From DUOA01 sp012839095 (GTDB lineage: Bacteria > Bacillota > Clostridia > Caldicoprobacterales > DTU083), in assembly GCA_050951505.1 (NCBI GenBank), contig JBMNJE010000011.1, positions 310,001 through 374,000 on the forward strand: a DNA stretch of 64,000 bases, written 5' to 3'. Every line of letters begins with the position of its first letter. Position 1 is the stretch's first letter. Below, piece after piece: positions 35,895 through 45,161 of this stretch. Made by a program: the position numbers and the translations under genes. A model generated the notes under the pieces. That model ran no database searches, was not told the origin of the DNA, and worked only from the letters and a program-made list of their open reading frames with translations.

Positions 35895-37036
35895 AGATAA
35901 TGGAAATCATAAGAGCTGCCGAAGGCGGAATGAAGGAGCATTATATCACTTTGGTCAAGGGGATGGCCGGGAGAGGCGCAGAGGTAACTGCCCTGGGTGA
36001 ATTTTCCGGGGAAAGCAGGGCAGAGCTTTTGGATGCAGGGGTTTTGGTGATTCCCTTCTTTCTCCCGGGAAGAATCAATCCTTTTACTGACTGCATACGT
36101 ATTATCCGGATAATTTCCCTGATTCGGAAGACAAAACCGGATATTATACATTGCCATGGTTTCAGGGCCGGCTTCACAGGAAGGTTAGCCGGCTGGATTT
36201 CAGGTGTGCCAATGCTGTATACTGTACATAATTTTACTGCATATAAACGAAGTAAATTTGAAAAATGGCTTATTGCTGCTTTTGAAGGCTGGATGGGCAG
36301 GAAGACGGATGGAATTATATGCGTATCCCGCGCCCTGAAAAAAAACATGCTGGAAGAGGCGGGAGTGCCGCAGGAAAAATTGCATGTGATTTATAACTCC
36401 CTTCCGGCTTGGCAAGCAGGTGACAGGAAGTATGTAAGAGTAAAATACAATATTGATGAGAACTGCATTCTGATAGGAACAGCATCCAGACTTATTCCGT
36501 CGAAGGGTACAGGTATACTGTTAAGGGCAGCAGCAGGCATAATTCCGATTTTTCCCCATGTCAGACTGATGATTACAGGAACGGGACCGGAAGAATCCAG
36601 GCTGCGGGACTTGGCAGATTCCCTGGGAATTGCTCCACAGACTGTTTTTACAGGCAGGGTATCAAATATGCAGGATTATTATGCTGCTTTTGACTTATTC
36701 GTTTTGCCTACCTTATCCGAAGGGCTTGGCATGGCGGTTATCGAAGCCATGGCAGCAGGATTGCCGGTTATAGCAACAGCAGTAGGAGGTATTCCTGAGT
36801 GGATAGTTCACGAGCGAAATGGATATCTGGTAAGGCCGGACAACGTATTTGATTTGCGAACCGCCTTGCAGAGTTTTCTGGAGGAGCCTGAAAAGTTTGC
36901 ACAATATGGCAGCCAGGCAAAAATAGATATACAGGAAAATGGATTAACAGAACTGGAAATGGTTGATAAAACATTATCCGTGATTCGGATGGCATGCAAC
37001 AAAAATCAGAAGAGAAAAAAGGGGAATAAATTATGA
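35891..37036 (+). CDS. Family 4 glycosyltransferase
   Basis: A 381-residue GT-B enzyme. The N-terminal acceptor domain includes KPDIIHCHGFRAGFTGRLAG and the C-terminal donor domain has IGTASRLIPSKGTGILLRAA, the E-x7-E motif region LPTLSEGLGMAVIEAMAAGL and PVIATAVGGIPEWI. GT4 enzymes transfer a sugar from a nucleotide donor, usually in surface polysaccharide or glycolipid synthesis. It overlaps both neighbours by four bases (ATGA at each junction), which couples it with the AlkP-like membrane protein before it and the corrinoid-activating protein after it. Confidence 0.88.
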   Translation: MKIMEIIRAAEGGMKEHYITLVKGMAGRGAEVTALGEFSGESRAELLDAGVLVIPFFLPGRINPFTDCIRIIRIISLIRKTKPDIIHCHGFRAGFTGRLAGWISGVPMLYTVHNFTAYKRSKFEKWLIAAFEGWMGRKTDGIICVSRALKKNMLEEAGVPQEKLHVIYNSLPAWQAGDRKYVRVKYNIDENCILIGTASRLIPSKGTGILLRAAAGIIPIFPHVRLMITGTGPEESRLRDLADSLGIAPQTVFTGRVSNMQDYYAAFDLFVLPTLSEGLGMAVIEAMAAGLPVIATAVGGIPEWIVHERNGYLVRPDNVFDLRTALQSFLEEPEKFAQYGSQAKIDIQENGLTELEMVDKTLSVIRMACNKNQKRKKGNKL

Positions 37037-38832
37037 ACACACAAAAGACAGAAGTGAGACACGGTGAGAATCTGCTGGACTACTTGAGGGAAAAGGGCAA
37101 CCGCCTAGCTTCACCCTGCGGCGGGAAAGGAGTATGCGGCAAATGTCGTGTTCGAATTCTGGAGGGTGAAAAAACATTAGGCCGGCCTTATCCGGGAATG
37201 CGGGGAATCACACTGGATGAATGGGAAAAAGGCTGGCGGCTGGCCTGCAAGACCATGATGGAAGAGGAAATGACGGTAGAAATACCTGATATGTGGAATA
37301 CGGAAGCCAATATTCTGACCAGCGGGGATTATGAGGTGACCTTGCAGCCATGTATTCAGAAGATCTACCTGGACCTTCCCAAACCATCCATAGAGGATCA
37401 GACCAGTGATGCGGATCGTCTCTTACGTGCTCTGGGCAGGGGGGAGATATCGGATCTGTCTCTTGTGCAGCTGCTTCCTGAAATTATGGAGAAGAATGGG
37501 TACAAGGTAACTGCAGTACTTAATGGAAATACAGTGATTGGAGTGGAAAGCGGTGACACCACCAAATGCTGTTATGGTGTGGCCGTGGATATTGGTACTA
37601 CGACTATCGTGGGCACACTCATTGATTTGTGCACCGGCGATGAAATCGGCATTTATTCCACTTTGAATCCGCAAAAGATGTACGGGGATGACGTTATATC
37701 CCGTATAAGTCATACAATAGAAAATAAAGATGGGCTAAAAAAGCTGCAGCAGACTGTTTTGGAAAGCCTGAATACAATGTTTGATTTTTTTGAACAAAAA
37801 TATAATATTTCAGCAGAGAATATTTATCATGTAAATTTTGTGGGGAATACTGTAATGATTCATCTGCTTGCAGGTCTGCCTGTGGAAAACATAGCCTCTG
37901 TTCCCTTTCAGCCGGTGGTCACCAGCTTACCTAATATCCAAAGCAGGGATCTGGGACTGAATATAAATCCAAATGCAGTTATTACATCTCTGCCAATGAT
38001 TGCAAGCTATATAGGGGCTGATACAGTCGCATGCATATTGGCTACTGATATGCTGGAGGAATCAGGATATTCGCTGTTGGTGGACATAGGTACCAACGGT
38101 GAGATTGCCCTGGGAAACAAGGAGGGACTGCTGGCATGTGCCACTGCAGCCGGACCGGCTCTGGAAGGAGCACATATACAGTGCGGCATAGGTGGAGTAC
38201 GAGGCGCTGTCAATAAAATTGAACTGAACGAAAATGGTGTATCCTATACCACAATAGGGGACCAGCCGGCAATCGGTATTTGCGGTTCGGGGATTGTGGA
38301 CGTGGTAGCCCATATGATCAATAAGGGATTGATTGACTCTTACGGCCGTCTTCTGTCGGCTGATGAAGCATCCGAGTTTCTGGCCCCTGAACTGGCATTG
38401 AGAATAGGCGAATATAATGGAAAACCTTCTTTTTTAATAGCTGCAAAGGAAGAAGGGGCCGGCAACGAGATATTTATAACACAAAAGGATGTCCGGGAAA
38501 TCCAGTTGGCGAAAGCAGCTATTGCTGCAGGTATACAAATACTTATGCAGGAGATGCAAGTTGAATTTGACGATATACAAAAGGTATACCTTGCCGGTGG
38601 ATTCGGCAACTACATCAACCATGATCATGCCATGATAATAGGGCTGCTGCCTGCGGAATTAAAGGGAAAAGTTGTACCCGTGGGAAATGCCGCACTGACC
38701 GGAGCAAAAATGGTGATGAAGTCCGTTGGTTTTATGGACGCTGCTGAGCAGATAAAAAAATCCACCAGATATATCGAGCTGTCTACCAGACTGGATTTTC
38801 AAAACATCTTTGTAGATAATATGGAATTTTGA
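37033..38832 (+). CDS. Corrinoid-activating ferredoxin/ASKHA protein (RACo-like)
   Basis: A 599-residue reactivase. An N-terminal 2Fe-2S ferredoxin domain has Cys29, Cys35, Cys38 and Cys72 (SPCGGKGVCGKCRVRI). The C-terminal half is an ASKHA ATPase-type domain (YGVAVDIGTTTIVGTLIDLC, SLLVDIGTNGEIALGNKEGL, VYLAGGFGNYINHDHA) of the DUF4445 family. Such proteins use ATP and reduced ferredoxin to return inactive Co(II) corrinoid proteins to Co(I). The likely client is the corrinoid protein at 32807, although a terminator and two envelope genes lie between. Its start overlaps the glycosyltransferase stop (ATGA), an unusual operon partner. Confidence 0.92.
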   Translation: MNTQKTEVRHGENLLDYLREKGNRLASPCGGKGVCGKCRVRILEGEKTLGRPYPGMRGITLDEWEKGWRLACKTMMEEEMTVEIPDMWNTEANILTSGDYEVTLQPCIQKIYLDLPKPSIEDQTSDADRLLRALGRGEISDLSLVQLLPEIMEKNGYKVTAVLNGNTVIGVESGDTTKCCYGVAVDIGTTTIVGTLIDLCTGDEIGIYSTLNPQKMYGDDVISRISHTIENKDGLKKLQQTVLESLNTMFDFFEQKYNISAENIYHVNFVGNTVMIHLLAGLPVENIASVPFQPVVTSLPNIQSRDLGLNINPNAVITSLPMIASYIGADTVACILATDMLEESGYSLLVDIGTNGEIALGNKEGLLACATAAGPALEGAHIQCGIGGVRGAVNKIELNENGVSYTTIGDQPAIGICGSGIVDVVAHMINKGLIDSYGRLLSADEASEFLAPELALRIGEYNGKPSFLIAAKEEGAGNEIFITQKDVREIQLAKAAIAAGIQILMQEMQVEFDDIQKVYLAGGFGNYINHDHAMIIGLLPAELKGKVVPVGNAALTGAKMVMKSVGFMDAAEQIKKSTRYIELSTRLDFQNIFVDNMEF

Positions 38833-38853
38833 CGAGAAACGAGACGACAGCCT

Positions 38854-39624
38854 TCAATAACCTATTATATGATATCCGGCATCAACATGAATATTTTCTC
38901 CGGTTATTCCCCGTGAAAGATGGCTTAACAGAAAGAGGGCCGTGTCTCCGACTTCCTGCTGATTTACAGTTCTGCGGAGAGGGGCTTTCTCTTCATACAG
39001 GCTGAGAACAGAGTTGAAATCCTTTACTCCTTTGGCAGATACCGTCTTAATCGGACCAGCGGAAATGGAATTTACCCGGATTCCTTCAGGACCCAGGTCG
39101 TTGGCCAGGTATCGGACAGAAGCTTCCAATGCTGCTTTGGCAACACCCATAACATTATAGTTCCTGACTGCACGTTCGGCACCCAGGTAGGTCAGAGTCA
39201 GGATACTGCCCCCTTCTGTCATCAGGGGTCTCGCTTCTCTGGAAACAGCCGCCAGAGAGTAGGAGCTGATGTTTTGAGCCAAAAGATATCCTTCACGGGA
39301 AGTATCGTAGTATTTTCCGCCAAGCTCAGAACCTTTGGCAAAAGCCACCGAGTGGACAAGTCCGTGAAGAATGCCATGATCAGTCTGAATGGACTGGAAT
39401 AACCGGCTGATTTCCTCGTCGGAGCTTACATCGCAGGGATACAGGGAAACATCCGGGATACCGGAAGCCAGCTGTTCAATACCGGCCCTGGCTCTCTCGT
39501 TCTGATAGGTGAGAATCAGCCTGGCTCCTGCTCCGGCGCAGGACTCTGCTATGCCCCATGCTATACTCCATTTGTTTGCTGCCCCCATAATCAATATGGT
39601 TTTGTTCTTAAGCAGTCCAGTCAT
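38854..39624 (-). CDS. fabI: Enoyl-ACP reductase (NADH)
   Basis: A 256-residue short-chain dehydrogenase-type enoyl reductase. The N-terminus KTILIMGAANKWSIAWGIAE has the FabI-type nucleotide-binding loop. The catalytic Tyr and Lys are in YNVMGVAKAAL (Tyr-x6-Lys), preceded by LTLTYLGAERAV, and the closing segment ISAGPIKTVSAKGVKDF is the substrate-binding loop. It performs the last step of each fatty acid elongation cycle. GGAAGG precedes the ATG. It stands alone and converges on the ASKHA gene 22 bases away, with no other fab gene nearby. Confidence 0.93.
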   Translation of the reverse strand: MTGLLKNKTILIMGAANKWSIAWGIAESCAGAGARLILTYQNERARAGIEQLASGIPDVSLYPCDVSSDEEISRLFQSIQTDHGILHGLVHSVAFAKGSELGGKYYDTSREGYLLAQNISSYSLAAVSREARPLMTEGGSILTLTYLGAERAVRNYNVMGVAKAALEASVRYLANDLGPEGIRVNSISAGPIKTVSAKGVKDFNSVLSLYEEKAPLRRTVNQQEVGDTALFLLSHLSRGITGENIHVDAGYHIIGY

Positions 39625-39836
39625 AAGAAACCTTCCTTTCAGGGTTTATTGTCGGCTGTATAATGGCTAACCGAACTATATGAAATGAATTTCTACTATT
39701 ATATAACAGTATGGAGCAAAAGGGCAATAAAAATGTCTTATCGGCGCTATTGCAATCAATTATCAAGTGTGTTAAGATACACCTTAGGAATTTTTGTATC
39801 CGTTATCTGTTATTTGCATGTTAACAGGTTAGAGAT

Positions 39837-39850
39837 ACCCGGAACCGGGT
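39837..39850. promoter_or_regulatory. Palindrome in the trigger factor promoter region
   Basis: ACCCGGAACCGGGT is a 6+2+6 inverted repeat directly before TATGATATATT, a plausible -10 region for the downstream tig gene. It could be an operator. The rest of the 290-base gap between fabI and tig shows no gene. Confidence 0.3.
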
Positions 39851-39918
39851 TATGATATATTACTGAAGGACAATGAATAACAGCTAGCTTCTGACGGATA
39901 ATTAAGGAGGACATATTG

Positions 39919-41331
39919 GTGAAGGTTACTAAAGAGATCCTGGAGAGCAAAAAGGTAAGATTGGAAATCCACGTAGACCCGGAAACATTTGAAGAGGGAA
40001 TGCAAAAATCTTATATAAAAAACCGTAAAGGAATAACCATTCCCGGGTTCCGCAAAGGGAAAGCCCCCAGAAAGATAATCGAAAGATACTATGGTGAGGC
40101 TATTTTTTATGAGGATGCTATAAATGAAGTATTTCCCAAGGTATATGATGAAGCGGTTAAGGAAACCGGCATTGAACCGGTTGCCATGCCGGATGTGGAT
40201 ATTGTTCAGATCGGGGATGGCCAGCAGTTGATTCTGACTGCTGACGTCGATGTAAAACCTGAAGTACAGCTTGGACAGTACAAGGGCATAGAAGTAGAGA
40301 AAGTTGAGTATACTGTATCGGACCACGATGTGGAACATCAACTGGAGCATATCCGGGAAGACAATGCCCGTTGGATTAATATAGAAGATCGCAGCATACA
40401 AAACGGAGATCTGGTTACCTTGGATTATGCAGGCACCATAGACGGCGAGGCCTTTGATGGCGGCACTGCTGAAAAACAGACTTTGGAGATTGGTTCCGGC
40501 CGCTTTATACCCGGCTTCGAAGAGCAGCTTACAGGTCTGAGTCTCGAGGAAGAGAAGGATATTACCGTAACTTTTCCCGAGGATTATCATGCAGAGGAAC
40601 TCAAAGGCAAAGAAGCAGTTTTCCATGTTAAAATACATGAAATCAAAGAAAAGGAACTGCCTGCTTTGGACGATGAATTCGCCAAGGATGTCAGTGAATT
40701 TTCATCGCTGGAAGAATATAAGGCGGACCTTAAAAGAAAACTTGTGGAAAGTGCCGAGCAAAATGCCAGGAGTCAGATGGAAAATCAGCTCCTGTCCAAA
40801 ATAACAGAAAATGCCACAGTTGACATTCCGGACGTTATGATAGAAAATGAGATTGACAGCCTTGTGCAGGATATGGAAATGCGCATGCGCTACAGCGGAC
40901 TTAGTCTCCAAAATTATCTGGAGATGAGTAATACATCGCTGGAGGAATTCAGGGCACAATACAGAGATAATGCATACAATAGAGTTAAGACCAGGCTGGT
41001 GCTGGAGGCTGTTACCAAAGCAGAGGATATTACTGTAACCGATGAAGATCGGGAAAAGGAATACCAAAAACTGGCAAAACAGTATCAGAGGGATGTCGAG
41101 GAAATTAAGAAGACTTTTGCTGCCAACTCCGAATATATGGATGACAGCGTCCTGGTTCAAAAAACCATTGATTTTCTGTTGGAATCGGCAGTAATGGTTG
41201 AGCCGGAGGAAGACAAAACCGATGCTTCCGCCGCTGAACACGATCACGGCCATGAACAACGGGAACCGGACCAGGCAGAGGCTGAGAAGCAGCAGACTGA
41301 AGGGGTAGAAGAACAGTCGAACAATGAGTAA
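39919..41331 (+). CDS. tig: Trigger factor (ribosome-associated chaperone)
   Basis: A 470-residue protein with the trigger factor domain order: N-terminal ribosome-binding domain with the signature GFRKGKAPRKIIERYYG near residues 43-60, FKBP-type prolyl isomerase domain (GDLVTLDYAGTIDGEAFDGG, ERFIPGFEEQL-like segment), and helical C-terminal chaperone arms. A charged His/Glu/Gln-rich tail (AAEHDHGHEQREPDQAEAEK) ends it and might bind metal. AAGGAGG lies eight bases before GTG 39919 and five before TTG 39916; GTG is preferred. It heads the clpP-clpX-lon block. Confidence 0.95.
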   Translation: MKVTKEILESKKVRLEIHVDPETFEEGMQKSYIKNRKGITIPGFRKGKAPRKIIERYYGEAIFYEDAINEVFPKVYDEAVKETGIEPVAMPDVDIVQIGDGQQLILTADVDVKPEVQLGQYKGIEVEKVEYTVSDHDVEHQLEHIREDNARWINIEDRSIQNGDLVTLDYAGTIDGEAFDGGTAEKQTLEIGSGRFIPGFEEQLTGLSLEEEKDITVTFPEDYHAEELKGKEAVFHVKIHEIKEKELPALDDEFAKDVSEFSSLEEYKADLKRKLVESAEQNARSQMENQLLSKITENATVDIPDVMIENEIDSLVQDMEMRMRYSGLSLQNYLEMSNTSLEEFRAQYRDNAYNRVKTRLVLEAVTKAEDITVTDEDREKEYQKLAKQYQRDVEEIKKTFAANSEYMDDSVLVQKTIDFLLESAVMVEPEEDKTDASAAEHDHGHEQREPDQAEAEKQQTEGVEEQSNNE

Positions 41332-41343
41332 GGAGGAGTTTTT

Positions 41344-41928
41344 ATGAGTCTCGTGCCGATTGTTGTTGAACAGACTAACCGGGGGGAAAGATCCTATGAT
41401 ATATTCTCCCGTTTGCTGAAGGAAAGAATTGTATTTTTAGGTGAAGAGGTCAACGATGTAACAGCCAGCCTGGTTGTTGCACAGCTTTTGTTCCTCGAAT
41501 CCGAGGATCCCGACAAAGAAATCAAGCTTTACATAAATAGCCCTGGAGGTTCCATATCTTCCGGCTTTGCTATTTATGATACCATGCAATATATTAAGTG
41601 TGATGTTTCTACCATTTGTATCGGTATGGCTGCTTCCATGGGAGCATTCCTGCTTGCTGCAGGTACCAAGGGAAAGCGTTTTGCTCTTCCCAATAGTGAA
41701 ATTATGATTCATCAGCCTATGGGGGGAACCCGGGGGCAGGCCTCCGATATTGCAATCCATGCAGAACATATTCTAAAAATGAAAAAGACCCTGAATACAA
41801 TCCTGGCTGAAAGGACAGGCCAGCCATTGGAGAAGATAGAAAGAGACACTGACCGGGATAATTTTATGTCTGCTCAGGAAGCTAAGGAATATGGTCTGAT
41901 TGACGAGGTTATTTTTCCCCGCAAATAG
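41344..41928 (+). CDS. clpP: ATP-dependent Clp protease proteolytic subunit
   Basis: A 194-residue serine peptidase. The catalytic Ser98 is in GMAASMGAFLL, His123 in MIHQPMGGTRGQA, and the Asp is near residue 172. The IKLYINSPGGSISSGFAIYD strand is typical. It forms the tetradecameric chamber that works with ClpX, encoded next. AAGGAGG precedes the ATG, 13 bases after the trigger factor stop. Confidence 0.97.
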   Translation: MSLVPIVVEQTNRGERSYDIFSRLLKERIVFLGEEVNDVTASLVVAQLLFLESEDPDKEIKLYINSPGGSISSGFAIYDTMQYIKCDVSTICIGMAASMGAFLLAAGTKGKRFALPNSEIMIHQPMGGTRGQASDIAIHAEHILKMKKTLNTILAERTGQPLEKIERDTDRDNFMSAQEAKEYGLIDEVIFPRK

Positions 41929-41946
41929 TTGATTAGAGGTGAAGAA

Positions 41947-43233
41947 ATGGCAAGATATGAGGACAAGAAGCAGCTTAAATGCTCTTTTTGCGGTAAAACC
42001 CAGGACCAGGTAAGACGTCTTGTTGCCGGCCCTGGAGTTTATATCTGCGATGAATGTATAGATTTATGCCAGGAAATTATAGAAGAAGAATTTGAAGATG
42101 CTTCCGAGCTGGAATTGAAGGATATTCCAAAACCATCGGAAATAAAGCAGATATTGGATCAGTATGTTATCGGTCAGGAGCATGCAAAAAAAATTCTGGC
42201 CGTTGCGGTATACAATCATTACAAGCGCATAAACAGTGACATAAGAAATGACGATGTGGAATTACAAAAGAGCAACATTGTCATGCTGGGGCCTACAGGT
42301 TCCGGAAAAACCCTGCTGGCACAGACTCTGGCAAAAATACTGAACGTACCCTTTGCAGTAGCAGATGCTACATCGCTTACAGAAGCAGGATATGTGGGAG
42401 AAGATGTGGAGAATATTCTGCTTAAGCTGATTCAGGCTGCTGATTATGATATTGAAAGAGCCGAAAAAGGGATTATATACATTGATGAAATAGACAAGAT
42501 AGCCAGAAAATCTGAGAATCCTTCCATTACAAGGGATGTTTCCGGAGAAGGGGTACAGCAGGCGCTGCTTAAAATCCTGGAGGGAACCGTCGCCAGTGTT
42601 CCGCCTCAGGGCGGACGCAAGCATCCTCATCAGGAGTTTATTCAGATTGATACAACGAATGTGTTGTTTATCTGCGGAGGAGCCTTTGACGGTATAGACA
42701 AGATAATACAGAATCGAACCGGGAAAAGATCCATTGGATTCGGGGCGGATATCCGCAGTAAATCCAGCCAGGATATAGGCGAGATCCTTCAAAAGATTCT
42801 ACCCGAGGATCTGCTGAAGTATGGGCTCATTCCTGAATTTGTAGGCAGACTGCCCATCGTGGCCACCCTCAATGCCCTCGATGAGGATGCTCTTGTAAAG
42901 ATTCTCAAAGAGCCTAAGAACGCTTTGGTTAAGCAGTATCAAAAGCTCTTTGAGATGGACGGGGTGATACTGGAATTTGACGAAGAAGCCCTGGGACTTA
43001 TTGCCCAAAAAGCTATCGAGCGTAAAACCGGTGCGAGGGGGCTGAGGGCTATTCTGGAGGATATCATGCTTAATGTCATGTATGAAATTCCTTCCCGGGA
43101 TGATATAGAAAAATGTGTAATCACAAAGGACACCATTTTGAATCGTCAGGAACCCATGCTGATTATTGCTGATAGTCAAAAGCCGAGAAAATCAGCAAAA
43201 AAGCCTAAAGAAAAGAAGGAAACAGCATCCTGA
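41947..43233 (+). CDS. clpX: ATP-dependent Clp protease ATP-binding subunit ClpX
   Basis: A 428-residue AAA+ unfoldase. The N-terminal zinc-binding domain has four Cys (CSFCGKTQDQV and YICDECIDLC). The P-loop GPTGSGKT lies near residue 115, Walker B in GIIYIDEIDKIARK, and the ClpP-contact IGF loop in KRSIGFGADI. The start is ATG 41947 after AGAGGTGAA; the in-frame TTG at 41929 lacks a site. It follows clpP directly and ends at a terminator. Confidence 0.97.
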   Translation: MARYEDKKQLKCSFCGKTQDQVRRLVAGPGVYICDECIDLCQEIIEEEFEDASELELKDIPKPSEIKQILDQYVIGQEHAKKILAVAVYNHYKRINSDIRNDDVELQKSNIVMLGPTGSGKTLLAQTLAKILNVPFAVADATSLTEAGYVGEDVENILLKLIQAADYDIERAEKGIIYIDEIDKIARKSENPSITRDVSGEGVQQALLKILEGTVASVPPQGGRKHPHQEFIQIDTTNVLFICGGAFDGIDKIIQNRTGKRSIGFGADIRSKSSQDIGEILQKILPEDLLKYGLIPEFVGRLPIVATLNALDEDALVKILKEPKNALVKQYQKLFEMDGVILEFDEEALGLIAQKAIERKTGARGLRAILEDIMLNVMYEIPSRDDIEKCVITKDTILNRQEPMLIIADSQKPRKSAKKPKEKKETAS

Positions 43234-43261
43234 TTCAAAACTATATGATAGTGCATGCATG

Positions 43262-43291
43262 AAAAGAAGGGCAATTTGCTCTTCTTTTTTT
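43262..43291 (+). terminator. Terminator after clpX
   Basis: The stem AAAAGAAGGGC/GCTCTTCTTTT (one G-T pair) runs into seven T residues. Confidence 0.8.
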
Positions 43292-43391
43292 GATTCCTTC
43301 CCTCCCTTGCTTTCTGGATAAAAACTCTTTCCATACCGCATAATATTTTATGGCGGCTATGATAAAAAGGTGGAAAGGCAGGTAACGGATA

Positions 43392-45089
43392 GTGAGTGAG
43401 ATCATTATAATAATACAGTTCTTTTTTGCTGTTGTGATTGGACTGTATTTTTTAAATTTACTGCGAGGGCAGCAGGGGAACAAAGCGGCTGTGGAAAAGG
43501 AATCAAGAATTGAATTGGAAAAATTGCAGCGATTACGGGAGATCTCTTTGAGTGAACCTCTGTCGGAAAAGACTCGTCCGAAGACCTTTCAGGATATTAT
43601 CGGCCAGGAGAGCGGCATTAAGGCCCTGAAGGCAGCATTGTGCGGGCCCAATCCGCAGCATGTTATTATATACGGCCCGCCGGGGATAGGAAAGACCTGC
43701 GCAGCCAGGCTGGTATTGGAAGAAGCAAAGAAGAATCCTCGTTCTCCTTTCAGGAAAAATGCCAAATTTATTGAAATGGATGCCACTTCAGTTAGATTTG
43801 ATGAGCGTAGTATTGCCGATCCCCTAATTGGATCCGTTCATGATCCTATCTATCAGGGAGCGGGTCCACTGGGAGTTGCAGGTATTCCCCAGCCCAAGCC
43901 CGGGGCTGTTACCAAGGCACATGGCGGTGTGCTGTTTCTGGATGAAATTGGCGAACTGCATCCTATGCAGATGAACAAGCTGCTGAAGATCCTGGAGGAT
44001 CGCAAGGTATTCCTGGAAAGTGCATACTACAATTCACAGGACAGAAATATTCCGGCACATATACATGATGTTTTTCAAAACGGCCTTCCGGCTGACTTCA
44101 GGTTGGTTGGGGCTACTACCAGAAGTCCGTCCGAAATACCACCGGCTATCCGTTCACGTTGTCTGGAGGTTTTTTTTCGTCCTCTGCTTAAGGAAGAAAT
44201 TGGTTGGATTGCAGAGAGAGCAGCTCAAAAAGGCGGGTTTCATATTGAAAAAAGTGCAGCAGCAGTCGTCAGCATGTATGCCGACAACGGCCGGGATGCG
44301 GTTAATATTATACAAATGGCCGGCGGCATTGCCCTTTCTGAGGAGAGAAATCATATCTCTAAAGAGGATGTGGAATGGGTAATCAACAATGGCGATTACT
44401 CTCCCAGACCTGCAAAAATGGTCGGGGACAGACCCCAGGTGGGCTGTGTAAACGGACTGGCTATATATGGGCCGAATCTTGGTGTTGTCATGGATATTGA
44501 AGCTTCAGCTGTTAAGGCAGCCAGGGGAAAAGGAGTGGTAACCGTTACCGGTATTGTTGATGAGGAGGAAATAGGAGGCGGGGGTAAGAAGGTGAGAAGA
44601 AGGAGCAATGCCAGAAGTTCGGTGGATAATGTAATGACTGTCATACGCAGGTGTCTGCAATTAGAGCCTAAAGACTATGATATTCATATAAACTTTCCGG
44701 GCGGTATACCCATAGACGGACCTTCTGCCGGTATCGCCATTTTACTGGCTGTCTATTCGGCTATATCGGGAATACCGGCAGATAATAAGACAGCTGTGAC
44801 AGGTGAGGTTTCCATCCGGGGTGATGTCAGACCGGTAGGCGGTGTGCCTTCAAAAATTGAGGCAGCTGCACAGGCAGGTGCTGAGCGAGTTTTGATACCT
44901 GCGGAGAACTGGCAGGAAACCTTTTCAAAAAGCAGAGTTCAGGTGATTCCGATTAAAAGGGTGGAAGAGGCAATCCATATATCTCTTCATCATTCAAATG
45001 AAAAGCTTTCTGCTTCTTCTGTGATACCGGAAACCGATATACTGGCTGCTTCCGGTTCCCGCAAAAAAGGGTATGATTGCACATATTAG
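43392..45089 (+). CDS. lonB: LonB-type ATP-dependent protease
   Basis: A 565-residue protein. An N-terminal membrane helix (IIIIIQFFFAVVIGLYFLN) anchors it. The AAA+ domain has the P-loop YGPPGIGKTCAARL and Walker B GGVLFLDEIGELHPMQMNKL. The C-terminal Lon peptidase domain has the catalytic Ser in PIDGPSAGIAILL and the Lys in GVPSKIEAAAQAGAERVL. LonB acts in the forespore compartment of sporulating Firmicutes and sits beside lonA in many of them. The start is GTG 43392. Confidence 0.92.
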   Translation: MSEIIIIIQFFFAVVIGLYFLNLLRGQQGNKAAVEKESRIELEKLQRLREISLSEPLSEKTRPKTFQDIIGQESGIKALKAALCGPNPQHVIIYGPPGIGKTCAARLVLEEAKKNPRSPFRKNAKFIEMDATSVRFDERSIADPLIGSVHDPIYQGAGPLGVAGIPQPKPGAVTKAHGGVLFLDEIGELHPMQMNKLLKILEDRKVFLESAYYNSQDRNIPAHIHDVFQNGLPADFRLVGATTRSPSEIPPAIRSRCLEVFFRPLLKEEIGWIAERAAQKGGFHIEKSAAAVVSMYADNGRDAVNIIQMAGGIALSEERNHISKEDVEWVINNGDYSPRPAKMVGDRPQVGCVNGLAIYGPNLGVVMDIEASAVKAARGKGVVTVTGIVDEEEIGGGGKKVRRRSNARSSVDNVMTVIRRCLQLEPKDYDIHINFPGGIPIDGPSAGIAILLAVYSAISGIPADNKTAVTGEVSIRGDVRPVGGVPSKIEAAAQAGAERVLIPAENWQETFSKSRVQVIPIKRVEEAIHISLHHSNEKLSASSVIPETDILAASGSRKKGYDCTY

Positions 45090-45105
45090 TAAAATTCGGT
45101 ATAAT
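45077..45105 (+). promoter_or_regulatory. Sigma-A promoter of lon
   Basis: TTGCAC (45077-45082), a 17-base spacer and TATAAT (45100-45105) overlap the last codons of lonB and lead to lon 57 bases downstream, so lon can be expressed independently. Confidence 0.7.
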
Positions 45106-45161
45106 GGTATGGCAATGTACAAGGTAAGATGTACTGTAAACTGCAAGGAGTGAATACCTGA

